Source: Nitrospira sp.
GTDB taxonomy: Bacteria; Nitrospirota; Nitrospiria; Nitrospirales; Nitrospiraceae
DNA length: 54,638 bases
Assembly: GCA_003135435.1 (NCBI GenBank)
Contig: PLBR01000088.1
Location: 1-54,638 of the forward strand
Direction of reading: 5' to 3'
The notes under the pieces are model-generated. The model worked only from the letters and a program-made list of their open reading frames with translations, was not told the DNA's origin and did no database searches. Position numbers and translations under genes: made by a program. Positions 8,309 through 17,428 of this stretch are shown here, piece by piece (position 1 is the first letter of the stretch; each line of letters opens with the position of its first letter).

Positions 8309-9208
8309 TTTCGTGAGCCTGGATGTTTGCCAATCCACGACCCAGACTCCGGTCAAGATCAGCACGATGCCGAGGATATCACTTGTGCCCACTGGTTCTT
8401 TCAACAGCACTGCAGACAGAACGACGGCGGCCACAGGAGTCAGATTGCCAAGGACGGAGGCGCGCGAGGGCCCAATGCCCTTCACGCCGAACAGCCAGGC
8501 CTGTTGCGCAATGGCCGTGGCGAACAGGACCAGATACCCCAGCGCCATCCAGTCCGCCTGCGTCACGGACCCGAGTCCCGCGTCCAGCATCTTGCGATCC
8601 GTCCACAACAGGGGAATTTGGAGGACGGTGGCGACGAGCAGCGTCGTCCAATTGACGGTTAAGGCCGAGTGGCGCTCCATGAGCTGTCGGCTGCCGATAC
8701 TGTAGAGGGCCCAGCTCACCACGCCGAGAAAGACCAGCAGGCTACCCCACAGCGGCTGATCGCCCGCGGCCTGGAACCCCGCCACTGAGACCAGCCCCAC
8801 CCCCGCGAAGGACAGGAGACCGCCCGCCCACACGGCGCGCAGCGGAACATCCCGAATCAACATCGCCGACAACAGCGCGGTCACCACCGGACTCGATCCG
8901 ATGATCACCCCACCCACGGCCCCGCTCACATAGTTGAGCCCCGTGAGAATGAACAGGTGGTTGCCCAACACGCCGAGCCCGAGCAGTCCCAGCATACGTG
9001 CATCCGCCTTGGTCAGCTTGGCCAAGGTGCCTTCCTGCCACCACCACGTGGCCAGGAGGATCGCCAACCCGCCGATGTCCCGCAGGACCGATGCCTCGAC
9101 GGCAGAGAACGACCCGAGGGCCATTTTCTGCGCCACAATTGAGCCGCCCCAGAGGGCTGCCGCGAGAAGGACCGATCCGTAGGCTAGGCCGGTGGAGGGA
9201 GGGGGCAT
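8306..9208 (-). CDS. EamA-family (DMT superfamily) transporter
   Basis: The 300-residue membrane protein has ten predicted helices in two EamA repeats. The first begins GSVLLAAALWGGSIVAQK and the second GSLLVFLGVVSWALYSIG. The conserved end-of-repeat pattern VLSAVLLKEPVGTSDILGIVLI is present near residues 255-280. DMT/EamA carriers export metabolites or amino acids, but the substrate cannot be read from sequence. The ATG at 9208 is preceded by a pyrimidine-rich stretch with no strong Shine-Dalgarno. The TAG stop is part of repeat A3. Confidence 0.85.
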   Translation of the reverse strand: MPPPSTGLAYGSVLLAAALWGGSIVAQKMALGSFSAVEASVLRDIGGLAILLATWWWQEGTLAKLTKADARMLGLLGLGVLGNHLFILTGLNYVSGAVGGVIIGSSPVVTALLSAMLIRDVPLRAVWAGGLLSFAGVGLVSVAGFQAAGDQPLWGSLLVFLGVVSWALYSIGSRQLMERHSALTVNWTTLLVATVLQIPLLWTDRKMLDAGLGSVTQADWMALGYLVLFATAIAQQAWLFGVKGIGPSRASVLGNLTPVAAVVLSAVLLKEPVGTSDILGIVLILTGVWVVDWQTSRLTK

Positions 9209-9328
9209 GAGATAAGGGGATACCGTCGTTTCCGTCTGCCGTCAAGGAGTATTGTTCGATCAGCCTCGTTTCGCTTGCAGCCTTGCGGCACAACTCCCTT
9301 GAACTTCCTTCTAGCACACAGCACGTTT

Positions 9329-9982
9329 CTATCGACTTTTATCTTTCAGTCTCACCACCAAGACCCCATCGCGGATCGTGACGAGTACGGCAGAGACGCG
9401 CGGATCGCTCGATACCACTCGATTCAGTTCTTGAATGGCCGCCGTCTTCTCATCCGGCGCCGGCTGTTTCAGCACATCTCCATCCCACAGGACGTTATCG
9501 ATGAGAATCACCCCACGCGGCGACAGCAAGTCGAGGGCCCGCCGGTAATAGTTCACATAGTTGATTTTGTCGGCGTCGATGAAGATCAGATCGAACGGTC
9601 CCTTGAGGTGCCGCATCGTATCGAGCGCCGGCCCCATGCGGACCTCGATCTTTTTACCGATTGGTGATCGCGCGAAATACTGGCGCGCGAGAGCGGCTGG
9701 CTCCTCATCGAGCTCACACGTAAGCACCGTCCCATCCGCCGGTAAGGCTTCCGCGAAACAGAGCGCGCTATAGCCGGTGAACATGCCGACCTCCAGCACG
9801 CTGGTTGCCTGCACCAGCTGCGCCATCATCTTCAGAAAGGCCCCTTCGAGCGGCCCAACAATCATCTGCGGGGACTCCATTCGCCGCTGGATCTCTTCAC
9901 GTAAGGATCGACAGAGGTCCGACTCCGGTATGGAGTGGGCCTGGGCATAGGCCTCGATGTCTGCAGATACGAGTCTATTCAT
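9329..9982 (-). CDS. O-methyltransferase (caffeoyl-CoA OMT-like, family 3)
   Basis: The class I SAM fold of the small cation-dependent O-methyltransferases is clear: LEVGMFTGYSALCFAEALP (motif I), LTCELDEEPAALARQYF, FDLIFIDADKINYVNYY and LIDNVLWDGDV. The IDADK and DN residues match the metal-binding positions of the family. These enzymes methylate catechol-type hydroxyls; the natural bacterial substrate is not predictable. The track starts at a TTG at 9994, but the ATG at 9982 (MNRLVSADIEAY) is the better start. The gene is divergent from the carboxypeptidase gene. Confidence 0.85.
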   Translation of the reverse strand: MNRLVSADIEAYAQAHSIPESDLCRSLREEIQRRMESPQMIVGPLEGAFLKMMAQLVQATSVLEVGMFTGYSALCFAEALPADGTVLTCELDEEPAALARQYFARSPIGKKIEVRMGPALDTMRHLKGPFDLIFIDADKINYVNYYRRALDLLSPRGVILIDNVLWDGDVLKQPAPDEKTAAIQELNRVVSSDPRVSAVLVTIRDGVLVVRLKDKSR

Positions 9983-10093
9983 CGCTCTGTGCAACTATCG
10001 GTTTGAAAACGGATGGTTCGTTGCGTACACTACATGACAGGATGCAGATCGGCGCGATCATAGCATGACGGTTCCTGGAGGAAACACCCTACT

Positions 10094-11626
10094 GTGAAGA
10101 CTCTGAAGACTGTGGAAGATTTGACGACCAGACTCTTGGAGATCCAGCGCATTAACAGCGCGGCCTCGCTCCTCTCGTGGGATCAAGAAACCTACATGCC
10201 GGCCGGCGGGGGCGATGCCCGCGCCGAGCAGATTTCGACGCTCCAGGGCATCGCACACCAGAAGCTCGTCTCGCCGGAGATTGAACGATTGCTCGCCACC
10301 TGGGTCGATCCAGAGACCGGTGAGATCCGTGACAGCCCCGGGGATGCTTGGGACGAGCCCGCTCGATCGTTGCTCCGCGAAGTGTGGCGTGACTATAGCC
10401 GCGCGAAGAAGCTGCCCTCCAATTTTGTCATTACGCTCAGCCGGGAATGTTCGCTGGCGCAGCAAGTATGGGCCGAGGCAAAAGAAAATCACGCCTTCTC
10501 GCAATTTCTCCCAAACCTCCGCACAGTCCTGTCGCTCAAGCGAGAAGAGGCCGAGTACCTCGGCTACCGAGACTCGCCCTACAATGCCTTGCTCGATGTG
10601 TACGAGCCGGGCTCCACCATCGCGGCATTGCGCCCGTTGTTTGCACAGGTCAAGGCACGTCTCGTGCCGCTGCTCAAAAAAATTCAGCAGAGCTCAGTTC
10701 AGATCGACGATACAATTTTATTTCACACCTTCGATCAGGCGCGCCAACTAGAGTTCGGCCGCTTGGTGTTGATTGCGATGGGCTACGACTTCGAACGGGG
10801 CCGCCTCGACTTGTCGGCGCACCCCTTCACGACGTCATTCCATCCGACCGACGTTCGCGTCACCACACGTGTACACGAACACGACCTCCAATCCTGCCTG
10901 TTCAGTTGTATCCATGAAGGCGGGCATGGGTTGTACGACCAGGGTCTCGATACACGCTACTTCGGGACGCCTCTTGGCGATTCGGTCTCGCTCGGCATTC
11001 ATGAGAGCCAATCGCGCATGTGGGAAAACTGCGTGGGCCGCTCGCGGGCGTTCTGGCGATTCTTCTACCCTATGCTGCAGCAAACCTTTCATCATCAATT
11101 GCGTGCCCTCGACGGGGAACAATTCTACGCGGCCATCAATCGCGTGAAGCCGTCGCTGATTCGGGTCGAGGCCGATGAGCTCACCTACAATCTCCACATC
11201 ATGCTGCGGTTCGAAATCGAGCAGGATCTCATCGAAGGGCGGACGCGCCCGGAGGACTTGCCGGGGATCTGGAACCAAAAAATGGAGGAATACCTGGGCA
11301 TCGTCCCCTCCAACGATGCGGAAGGCGTGCTGCAAGACGTGCACTGGTCGTTAGGCGCCTTCGGCTACTTCCCGACGTACACGCTCGGAAATCTCTACTC
11401 CGTTCAATTCTATGAACAGGCCAAACTAGAGATCCCGCATCTGGAGGATGAAATTGCGGCAGGACAACTGATGGTGCTGCAGCGTTGGCTCGGGCAAAAG
11501 ATCCATCGCTGGGGCCGAATGTTCACGCCAGACCACCTTGCCCAACGCGTGACGGGGAAGAGCCTCGACCCTGAACCGTTCTTGTCATATGCGGAACGGA
11601 AATATGGCGAGCTCTACCGACTCTAG
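10094..11626 (+). CDS. Carboxypeptidase Taq, peptidase family M32
   Basis: The 510-residue protein matches M32 metallocarboxypeptidases in length and landmarks: LSWDQETYMPAGG near the N-terminus, the zinc motif HEGGH (near residue 273), GIHESQSRMWEN supplying the Glu ligand region, and HIMLRFEIEQDLIEG. It should remove C-terminal residues from peptides in the cytoplasm. The start is a GTG at 10094 preceded by CTGGAGGA. No partner genes are evident. The TAG stop at 11624-11626 is also the first triplet of repeat A4. Confidence 0.93.
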   Translation: MKTLKTVEDLTTRLLEIQRINSAASLLSWDQETYMPAGGGDARAEQISTLQGIAHQKLVSPEIERLLATWVDPETGEIRDSPGDAWDEPARSLLREVWRDYSRAKKLPSNFVITLSRECSLAQQVWAEAKENHAFSQFLPNLRTVLSLKREEAEYLGYRDSPYNALLDVYEPGSTIAALRPLFAQVKARLVPLLKKIQQSSVQIDDTILFHTFDQARQLEFGRLVLIAMGYDFERGRLDLSAHPFTTSFHPTDVRVTTRVHEHDLQSCLFSCIHEGGHGLYDQGLDTRYFGTPLGDSVSLGIHESQSRMWENCVGRSRAFWRFFYPMLQQTFHHQLRALDGEQFYAAINRVKPSLIRVEADELTYNLHIMLRFEIEQDLIEGRTRPEDLPGIWNQKMEEYLGIVPSNDAEGVLQDVHWSLGAFGYFPTYTLGNLYSVQFYEQAKLEIPHLEDEIAAGQLMVLQRWLGQKIHRWGRMFTPDHLAQRVTGKSLDPEPFLSYAERKYGELYRL

Positions 11627-11830
11627 CAGGCTGCGGAAAAACTATTGTGACACGCGAGAACTTCGAGGGTCCGTACGTGTGGCACACCAGGAGAACACTC
11701 CCGCAGGATGCTCAAAAAGACCGTTCAGCAAGACCGCAGCGAGTGAAGGCCCGAGGCGTACCCTCTGGGGTACGTTGAGGGTCTGAACGATGCGAGAACG
11801 AAGCTGGCGGACTTTTTCAGCATCCTGCTA
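11624..11830. repeat. Family A repeat, copy A4 (full composite, 207 bp)
   Basis: This is the clearest full-length copy. It starts TAGCAGGCTGCGGAAAAAC and ends with the complement of TAGCAGGATGCTGAAAAAG. Two modules are visible: M1 (to GCAGGATGCTC near 11715) and M2, an inverted repeat from GCAGGATGCTCAAAAAG to CTTTTTCAGCATCCTGC with a central CGTACCC/GGGTACG hairpin. It lies between convergent genes and supplies the upstream stop codon. Confidence 0.9.
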
Positions 11831-11839
11831 AGCGCCGGG

Positions 11840-12421
11840 CTAATATCCCATCGCTTGATTGAGCTTGGCCAGGATCGCGGGGGACAACGTGAACTCCGCC
11901 TGCACCTCGATACGAGACGGCACCAAGAGCGTCGTGTGGAAGACAATATCACGGATCGGGATCTTGAACTCCGGTTGCTGAGGGGTACTCAATTCGACTG
12001 ACTCGACCGACTGGGTGATAGACCCGCTATCTTGAGGCCCATACACCGTCACCACCGCCTTCAGAATCTCCGCGATCTTCTCGTTCGTTTCGACCCCCTC
12101 AATACTTTTCTCCAGCAAGGGAATGACCTCTTCCTGTGCCTGATCTGAGAGCGAAAAGTTTTCCACCCGTTCTTTCCGCCGCAGCGACATCAGGTCGTTA
12201 TCGAGATCCTTGCTGAAGGCCCCATAGGCGAACCGAAAGAATTCAAAGTGAAAGCCCTTGAATCCCTTGCCGAATATTTGCAGTTCGCACAAAAAGCAGA
12301 GCTGCTGCAGCTTCACATCGCTGAGCAGGCCGTGGGGCTCCGCTAGATGCAGGACATAGAGCAGAAGGGCCCGGTCGACCGTAATCTGATTGGGTTTTCG
12401 CATGCGATAGTGCCTCGTCAT
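11840..12421 (-). CDS. Panacea-like (DUF4065/SocA-type) hypothetical protein
   Basis: The 193-residue protein contains KLQQLCFLCELQIFGKGF followed by FEFFRFAYGAFSKDLDNDL. This resembles the Panacea/SocA arrangement (KLQKLLYF ... YGP...). Panacea domains occur in antitoxins and phage-related proteins; no toxin partner is seen, so the role is open. The start could be the ATG at 12421 or the one at 12403. It is divergent from fur, sharing the intergenic region at 12422-12562. Confidence 0.5.
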   Translation of the reverse strand: MTRHYRMRKPNQITVDRALLLYVLHLAEPHGLLSDVKLQQLCFLCELQIFGKGFKGFHFEFFRFAYGAFSKDLDNDLMSLRRKERVENFSLSDQAQEEVIPLLEKSIEGVETNEKIAEILKAVVTVYGPQDSGSITQSVESVELSTPQQPEFKIPIRDIVFHTTLLVPSRIEVQAEFTLSPAILAKLNQAMGY

Positions 12422-12509
12422 TCCACTTTTTTTGAAGACGCACTATAAAGAGCGCCGGAGATCTCCGTCAATTCCTCTTCTCCGTCCCCCCTCTGACGCG
12501 GCCCCCCCC

Positions 12510-12538
12510 TTGACCGGTTGGACAGTTTCGTCTTTAAT
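12510..12538 (+). promoter_or_regulatory. fur promoter candidate
   Basis: TTGACC and TTTAAT are separated by exactly 17 bp, 25 bp upstream of the fur ATG. Each hexamer matches the sigma-70 consensus at 5 of 6 positions. Confidence 0.6.
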
Positions 12539-12562
12539 GAGACCCCATTCGGAGGCGTGGTC

Positions 12563-12997
12563 ATGGCGAATAAGCATGTGAAAGAAATGGAGGCCCTGAG
12601 AGAGCACCTGGGCAAGCATCAACTCAAGCTCACACGCCAACGTGAATTGATTCTGAGTGCCTTCCTCCGGCAAGAGCACATTACCGCGGAGGCCATGTAT
12701 CACCAGCTGGCGAAGTCCGATCCTCACCTTGGACTCGCGACCATCTACCGGACGCTCAATCTGTTCTGCGATGCCGGCCTCGCACAGGCCCGGCACTTCG
12801 GCTCTCAGACGAAGTACGACAACGTCTCGCACAAGGGCCATCACGATCACCTCATCTGCACCGGCTGCGAGAAGATCGTGGAGTTTGAAAACGAGGAAAT
12901 TGAGCGACTCCAGGAAGAAGTGGCCACCCAAAACGGATTTACCATCAAAACCCACCGACTTGAGCTCTACGGCCTCTGTTCTCGCTGCCGCCATTGA
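12563..12997 (+). CDS. fur: Ferric uptake regulator family protein (Fur)
   Basis: The 144-residue protein has an N-terminal winged helix (KLTRQRELILSAFLRQEHITAE, then HLGLATIYRTLNLF) and a C-terminal metal and dimer domain with SHKGHHDHLICTGCEKIVEF. CTGC and CSRC supply the two CxxC pairs of a structural zinc site. As in the family, it should repress or activate iron-responsive promoters. The track starts at 12518, but the ATG at 12563 has GGAGG at the right distance and follows the promoter candidate. Its position next to a ferric-iron ABC importer supports an iron rather than zinc or peroxide role (inference). Confidence 0.88.
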   Translation: MANKHVKEMEALREHLGKHQLKLTRQRELILSAFLRQEHITAEAMYHQLAKSDPHLGLATIYRTLNLFCDAGLAQARHFGSQTKYDNVSHKGHHDHLICTGCEKIVEFENEEIERLQEEVATQNGFTIKTHRLELYGLCSRCRH

Positions 12998-13014
12998 CGA
13001 ACCGGCTTTTTTTT
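12987..13014 (+). terminator. Weak intrinsic terminator candidate after fur
   Basis: GCCG pairs with CGGC (four base pairs, 12-nt loop) followed by eight T residues. The stem is short, so termination may be partial. Confidence 0.3.
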
Positions 13015-13066
13015 AGTATCATTTTGAGAGAGTTTATCAATTTCAATTCCATAAGGACTCCACTCC
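13015..13066 (+). promoter_or_regulatory. AT-rich leader of the iron importer, possible Fur target
   Basis: The gap between fur and the binding-protein gene is AT-rich against a GC-rich background. It contains TATCATTTTGAGAGAGTTTA and a TTGA/TCAA dyad that could be a degenerate Fur box. The match to a canonical 7-1-7 box is poor. Confidence 0.25.
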
Positions 13067-14107
13067 ATGCCATTCGTATGCTCCCTGCCCCCATTGCGCC
13101 AGACGATCCTCTCAGGTCTCCTTCTGCTCTTCGCCGCCGGGATCTTCGTACCCTGCGCCCCGGCCGCCGACAAACTTACGATCTACTCCGGCCGCTCGGA
13201 ACGCCTTATTAAGCCGGTACTCGATGCCTTTACGGCGAATACCGGCATTCAAATCGAGCTGTTGTCGTCAGGCACGACGGAATTGGTCAATCGGCTGAAG
13301 GCTGAAGGCGATCGCACATCGGCAGACCTCCTGATCACCAACGACGCCGGCAGTTTGGAACTGGCCCGGACAGCCGGCCTCCTTCGCCCCTTAAACATGC
13401 GGGAAATTGAACGGGCCATCCCTTCGCAGTTTCGCGCGCCGGATAATGCCTGGGTGGGGCTCTCCGGACGATTCTGGATCGTGGCGTACAACAGCACGAT
13501 GGTGAAGGCGGACCAAGTGAAGTCGCTCCTAGACCTGGCCGATCCAAAATGGAAAGATAAGATCGCGATTCCGAATTCAGGCAGTGAGTATTTACAAGCC
13601 GGCGTGTCGGTCATCCTCACCACCTATGGCGAGGAGAAGACCAAGCAATTCCTGCAAGGTCTCAAGACCAACGCAGACACCCAGGTCTACCAAAAAAGCT
13701 CGCAGATCGTGGAGGCCGTCGCCAAGGGGCAAGTCGCGCTGGGTATCGTAAATCATTACTACGTGTACCGTCATCTGGCTGCTCAGCCAGAAGCGCCGAT
13801 CGCCGTGTTGATGCCGGACCAGCAAGAGGGCGGCATGGGGGCGATCATGAACGTCGCCGGCGTTGGCATCGTCAAGTCGACCAAACATTTGGACAGCGCG
13901 AAGCTGCTCGTAGAATTCTTGGTCGCTAAAGCGGGGCAGAAATTATTTGCGGATCTCGACAAGGAGTATCCGCTCCACCCGGACGTGAAGGCGGACCCGG
14001 CGCTCGTGGAACGGAAGAGTTTCCGTGCCGCACTAGTTCCCCTCACCAAGCTGGCTGAATTGCGCGAGCCGACCCTCGCGCTGATCGAACAAGTGGGTCT
14101 CCGGTAA
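13067..14107 (+). CDS. Ferric-iron ABC transporter, periplasmic binding protein
   Basis: The 346-residue protein has an N-terminal signal sequence (LSGLLLLFAAGIFVPCAPAA) and then the FbpA/FutA/SfuA-type fold: DKLTIYSGRSERLIKPVLDAF, ADLLITNDAGSL, VGLSGRFWIVAYNS, and IVNHYYVYRHLA near residue 230, which holds the tyrosine pair that coordinates Fe(III) in this family. It should capture ferric iron in the periplasm and deliver it to the permease 15 bp downstream. The ATG at 13067 gives a proper signal peptide. It probably forms an operon with the permease and ATPase and is likely regulated by the adjacent Fur. Confidence 0.88.
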   Translation: MPFVCSLPPLRQTILSGLLLLFAAGIFVPCAPAADKLTIYSGRSERLIKPVLDAFTANTGIQIELLSSGTTELVNRLKAEGDRTSADLLITNDAGSLELARTAGLLRPLNMREIERAIPSQFRAPDNAWVGLSGRFWIVAYNSTMVKADQVKSLLDLADPKWKDKIAIPNSGSEYLQAGVSVILTTYGEEKTKQFLQGLKTNADTQVYQKSSQIVEAVAKGQVALGIVNHYYVYRHLAAQPEAPIAVLMPDQQEGGMGAIMNVAGVGIVKSTKHLDSAKLLVEFLVAKAGQKLFADLDKEYPLHPDVKADPALVERKSFRAALVPLTKLAELREPTLALIEQVGLR

Positions 14108-14122
14108 TCAAAGGGACCCACC

Positions 14123-15706
14123 GTGAGCACGATTCGCCAACAGCTTGCGTCGCCACTGCAACTCCTCGCCTTAGCCACTGCAGGCATCATCCTGCTCCCG
14201 CTCGGCTATGTCACCGCGCGAGCCCTCTCGGCAGATCGGGCTGTCTGGAGCCGCTTGTGGGCGACCCGCATTCCTGAGCTGCTGTTCAACACCGTCTCAT
14301 TAGCCGCCAGCGTGGCGGTCATCACGCTGGTCCTAGGCGTCTCGACCGCCTGGCTGGTCACACGCGTGGAGTTTCCCGGTCGCCGGCTATGGGAAGGCGC
14401 CTTGGTCCTTCCGTTGGCGATGCCGACCTACGTGCTGGCCTATGTCTACTCCTACCTATTGGGGTTCGCCGGCCCTGTTGAGCATCTCTGGCAACTGGTA
14501 GCCGGCCCCCAGGCGAGAATCTTTTCTCCCCATAGTTATGGGGGGGCGACACTCGTCATGGCGTTGGATACGTTTCCCTTCGTCTATCTCCTCAGCCGGA
14601 GTGCCCTCCTCAGCATGAACGTGTCGTTCGAAGAGGTGGCACGGGCCAGCGGCGTCTCCCGTCTCTCGACCCTCTGGCGCGTGACGCTGCCGCTGATGCG
14701 CCCCTCGATTGCTGCCGGGGTCGCCCTCGTCATCTTGTACGTCGTGTCGGACTTTGGTGCAGTCTCCTTGCTTCGCTACCAGACGCTCACCTATGCCGTG
14801 TTTCAGCAGATGACCGGACGATCCGACAATACCGCAGCGAGCATCTTGAGCCTCTTGCTGGTCGGGCTTGCCCTGATTTTCCTGATCACTGAACGGTGGT
14901 TCCGACAGCGGAGCCGGTTTTATCAGACTACCGGTCGCTACCGGACTCCGCAACGGCATCGCTACGGATGGCTCGGCACCCTTGCCGTCACCGGCTATCT
15001 CGGACTGATCGTCGGCGCGGCCTTCGCACTCCCAGCCTCGCTATTGATTCAATGGAGCCTGTCGCCCGAGGCACAAGCGACACTCGACAGCCGGTTCTTC
15101 GGCTTCGTCTGGAACAGCGGCGTCCTGGCCACCAGTGCCGCCACCGGAGGCGTGTTGATCGGCTTGCCACTCGCCTACCTCGCCAGCCGCCGCCCGACCA
15201 TGCTGAACCTGAGCTGCCTGCAAGCCGCCTATGCCGGCTATGTACTGCCAGGACCGGTGGCCGCACTGGCCGTCCTCGTCCTGTTTACCAGGTTAGCCCC
15301 CATCTTCTATGGCTCGGTCCTGATCCTCATCGTGGCCTACGTGATCCACTTTCTTCCGGCCGGTCTCCAGTCGCTGGAGCCGGCGCTCCAGCATATATCG
15401 CCGAATCTGGAAGAAGTCGCACGCACTCTTGGCCTTGGGATGCGTGACACCTGGCGACGGGTGACATTGCCACTCGTCCGGAACGGATTTGTCGTCGCCT
15501 GGGTCTTGATATTCCTTCAGACGATGAAGGAATTACCTGCGACCCTCTTGTTGCGGCCGGTGGGATTCGACACCCTGGCCATTCGCGTCTGGATGGAAGC
15601 GAGCGAGGAGTATTTTCAGCTCGCCGCTCCCTCCGCGCTCCTGATCGTCTTACTGAGTCTCCCAGCGCTGGCCTTGCTCGTCTCGAAAGATTGGCGCGCC
15701 GCCTAA
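14123..15706 (+). CDS. Ferric-iron ABC transporter, fused permease
   Basis: The 527-residue inner-membrane protein has about 12 helices and two binding-protein-dependent transport domains in one chain, as in FbpB/SfuB. Each half has an EAA loop that contacts the ATPase: EEVARASGVSRLSTLWRVTLP and EEVARTLGLGMRDTWRRVTLP. It forms the iron channel for the preceding binding protein. The start is a GTG at 14123. Its TAA stop at 15704 opens repeat A5, which separates it from the ATPase gene. Confidence 0.9.
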   Translation: MSTIRQQLASPLQLLALATAGIILLPLGYVTARALSADRAVWSRLWATRIPELLFNTVSLAASVAVITLVLGVSTAWLVTRVEFPGRRLWEGALVLPLAMPTYVLAYVYSYLLGFAGPVEHLWQLVAGPQARIFSPHSYGGATLVMALDTFPFVYLLSRSALLSMNVSFEEVARASGVSRLSTLWRVTLPLMRPSIAAGVALVILYVVSDFGAVSLLRYQTLTYAVFQQMTGRSDNTAASILSLLLVGLALIFLITERWFRQRSRFYQTTGRYRTPQRHRYGWLGTLAVTGYLGLIVGAAFALPASLLIQWSLSPEAQATLDSRFFGFVWNSGVLATSAATGGVLIGLPLAYLASRRPTMLNLSCLQAAYAGYVLPGPVAALAVLVLFTRLAPIFYGSVLILIVAYVIHFLPAGLQSLEPALQHISPNLEEVARTLGLGMRDTWRRVTLPLVRNGFVVAWVLIFLQTMKELPATLLLRPVGFDTLAIRVWMEASEEYFQLAAPSALLIVLLSLPALALLVSKDWRAA

Positions 15707-15885
15707 CAGGCTGCGGAACAACTATGTGGGCACACCAGAACTTCGATGGTCCGCACGTCTGGGACAAGCCCGGTCTGTCTGGTTATCTGGTCTATCTGGT
15801 TAGTCTCATGCAACCAAACAAACCAGACAGACCGAACAGACCAAATGAACAAGACAGGCTGGCGGACGTTTTCAGCATCCTGCTA
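15704..15885. repeat. Family A repeat, copy A5, inside the iron-importer operon
   Basis: It begins TAACAGGCTGCGGAACAAC and ends GTTTTCAGCATCCTGCTA, but the middle is replaced by a different palindrome: CGGTCTGTCTGGTT pairs perfectly with AACCAGACAGACCG. It sits between permease and ATPase genes and contains the permease stop. Related GTCTATCNGG/CCAGACAGACC sequence occurs near 52.6 kb. Confidence 0.85.
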
Positions 15886-15904
15886 AAGGAAGGATCGTGA
15901 TTCA

Positions 15905-17029
15905 GTGACCTCAGACCATTCCACTGCACCAAGCCCTTCCGAGGAGAGCACACTCCAGGGCCACCTCTACACACCGGCCTCCTCGGTCTTGGAACTGCGC
16001 TATGTTTCCTGCGCCTACGAAACCGGACGCCCCGCGGTCCAGGAAATTTCATTCGCGGCACGGGAGGGTGAAATTCTCTGCCTGCTCGGCCCCTCAGGCT
16101 GCGGGAAAACGACGATTCTTCGGGCGATCGCCGGATTTGAACCGGTTCGCTCCGGCCAAATTTTCCTATCAGGCCAACTCGTATCGTCGCCAGACGTGAT
16201 GACCCCTACGGAGAACCGGCGTGTCGGAATGGTCTTTCAAGAGTATGCGCTGTTTCCCCACTTGCGCGTACAGGACAACATCGCCTTCGGGCTCCGCCAC
16301 CTTGCCAGGAAGGAACGCGCCGTGCGGGTCCAGGAGATGCTGCGTCTCACAGGATTGGAGGGATTCGAGCGGCGGTATCCGCACGAATTATCAGGCGGCC
16401 AGCAACAGCGGGTCGCGCTGGCTCGCGCCCTCGTCCAGAATCCCGTCGTGCTGCTGCTCGACGAGCCGTTCAGCAATTTAGACCCCGACATGGCCGGGCG
16501 CATGCGCCAAGAGTTGCACGACCTATTACGCCGGACGAAGACGACGACCGTGCTCGTCACGCACGATCATGACGAAGCATTTGCCATGGCCGATCGGATC
16601 GCCGTCCTCAACCAAGGCCGCTTGGAACAATTCGATACGCCGGAGATGATGTACCACATGCCGGCCACAACCTTCGTGGCCGACTTTGTCGGTCAGGCAG
16701 ACTTCATTCCTGGAACCGTCTCTCAGGGCATGGTCCACACCGAACTGGGAGAATTTCCCGACACGATCGAGTGCAAGGACGGCACCGCAGTGGTCGTCAT
16801 GATTCGACCGGACGACATTCACCTCGTCCCCACGGAAGGCGCCCGCTCACGCGTCCTCTCTCGCCAGTTCCGTGGCTCGGAGAATCTGTACACGGTCAGT
16901 CTCCCCTCCGGCCAAATCGTCCATAGCAGTCAAGGCTCCACAAGCGTCTATCGGGCAGGCACTACGGTGGAACTCCGTGTTCTGGCTACCCATACGGTGC
17001 TCTTTCGGCTAGAGGAATCCTCGGGCTAG
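15905..17029 (+). CDS. Ferric-iron ABC transporter, ATP-binding protein
   Basis: All ABC ATPase motifs are present: Walker A GPSGCGKTT, Q-loop VFQEYALFPH, signature LSGGQQQR, Walker B VLLLDEPFSNLD and switch His TVLVTHDHDEA. A C-terminal extension (about residues 265-374) fits the TOBE-type regulatory domain of FbpC/PotA-like ATPases (MIRPDDIHLVP). It energises the iron permease. It starts at a GTG at 15905 with AAGGAAGG about 10 nt upstream; the N-terminus has a roughly 25-residue Ser/Thr-rich extension. Repeat A5 precedes it and A6 begins at its TAG stop. Confidence 0.9.
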   Translation: MTSDHSTAPSPSEESTLQGHLYTPASSVLELRYVSCAYETGRPAVQEISFAAREGEILCLLGPSGCGKTTILRAIAGFEPVRSGQIFLSGQLVSSPDVMTPTENRRVGMVFQEYALFPHLRVQDNIAFGLRHLARKERAVRVQEMLRLTGLEGFERRYPHELSGGQQQRVALARALVQNPVVLLLDEPFSNLDPDMAGRMRQELHDLLRRTKTTTVLVTHDHDEAFAMADRIAVLNQGRLEQFDTPEMMYHMPATTFVADFVGQADFIPGTVSQGMVHTELGEFPDTIECKDGTAVVVMIRPDDIHLVPTEGARSRVLSRQFRGSENLYTVSLPSGQIVHSSQGSTSVYRAGTTVELRVLATHTVLFRLEESSG

Positions 17030-17231
17030 CAGGCTGAGAAGAACCATTTCGGCCCAGTAGGACTTCGAGGACCTGCGTGTCTGTGACAAAGAGAGAGCAC
17101 CCAGCAGGATGCTCAAAAAGGCCGTCCAGCAAGGCCGCAGCGAGCGAAGAGGCGAGTCGTACTTTGTGTCGTACGTCGAGCCTCTGAGCGAAGCGAGAAC
17201 GAAGCTGGCGGACTTTTTCAGCATCATGCTA
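17027..17231. repeat. Family A repeat, copy A6
   Basis: It begins with the ATPase stop TAG (TAGCAGGCTGAGAAGAACC), contains M2 starting GCAGGATGCTCAAAAAGG with a TCGTAC/GTACGT central hairpin, and ends CTTTTTCAGCATCATGCTA. The convergent DUF3565 gene stops 3 bp later. Confidence 0.88.
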
Positions 17232-17233
17232 GA

Positions 17234-17428
17234 TCAACCGCTCGCTTCGTCACACTTCTTGCACTTCAAGGTCTCTCCGAGATGCTGTCTCCGGCCTTCC
17301 TCTGTCAAGACCCAGAGCCGATTCGTCATCGGTGGCTGGTGCCGCACGTGCTGACCATGGCCGCATTGTAGATCGGCCACCCAATCACCATATTCGTCCA
17401 GATGAAATCCAACAATGGGTTGATGCAC
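17234..17428 (-). CDS. DUF3565 domain protein (small zinc-ribbon-like)
   Basis: The 64-residue protein has the complete DUF3565 pattern: QPIVGFHLDEYGDWVADL, CGHGQHVRHQPP, RLWVLTEEGR and a terminal CKKCD. The Cys-His and CxxC pairs suggest zinc binding; the function of the family is unknown. It starts at a GTG (17426-17428) with GGAGG upstream. It stands alone, divergent from the dehydrogenase gene at 17530. Confidence 0.85.
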   Translation of the reverse strand: MHQPIVGFHLDEYGDWVADLQCGHGQHVRHQPPMTNRLWVLTEEGRRQHLGETLKCKKCDEASG

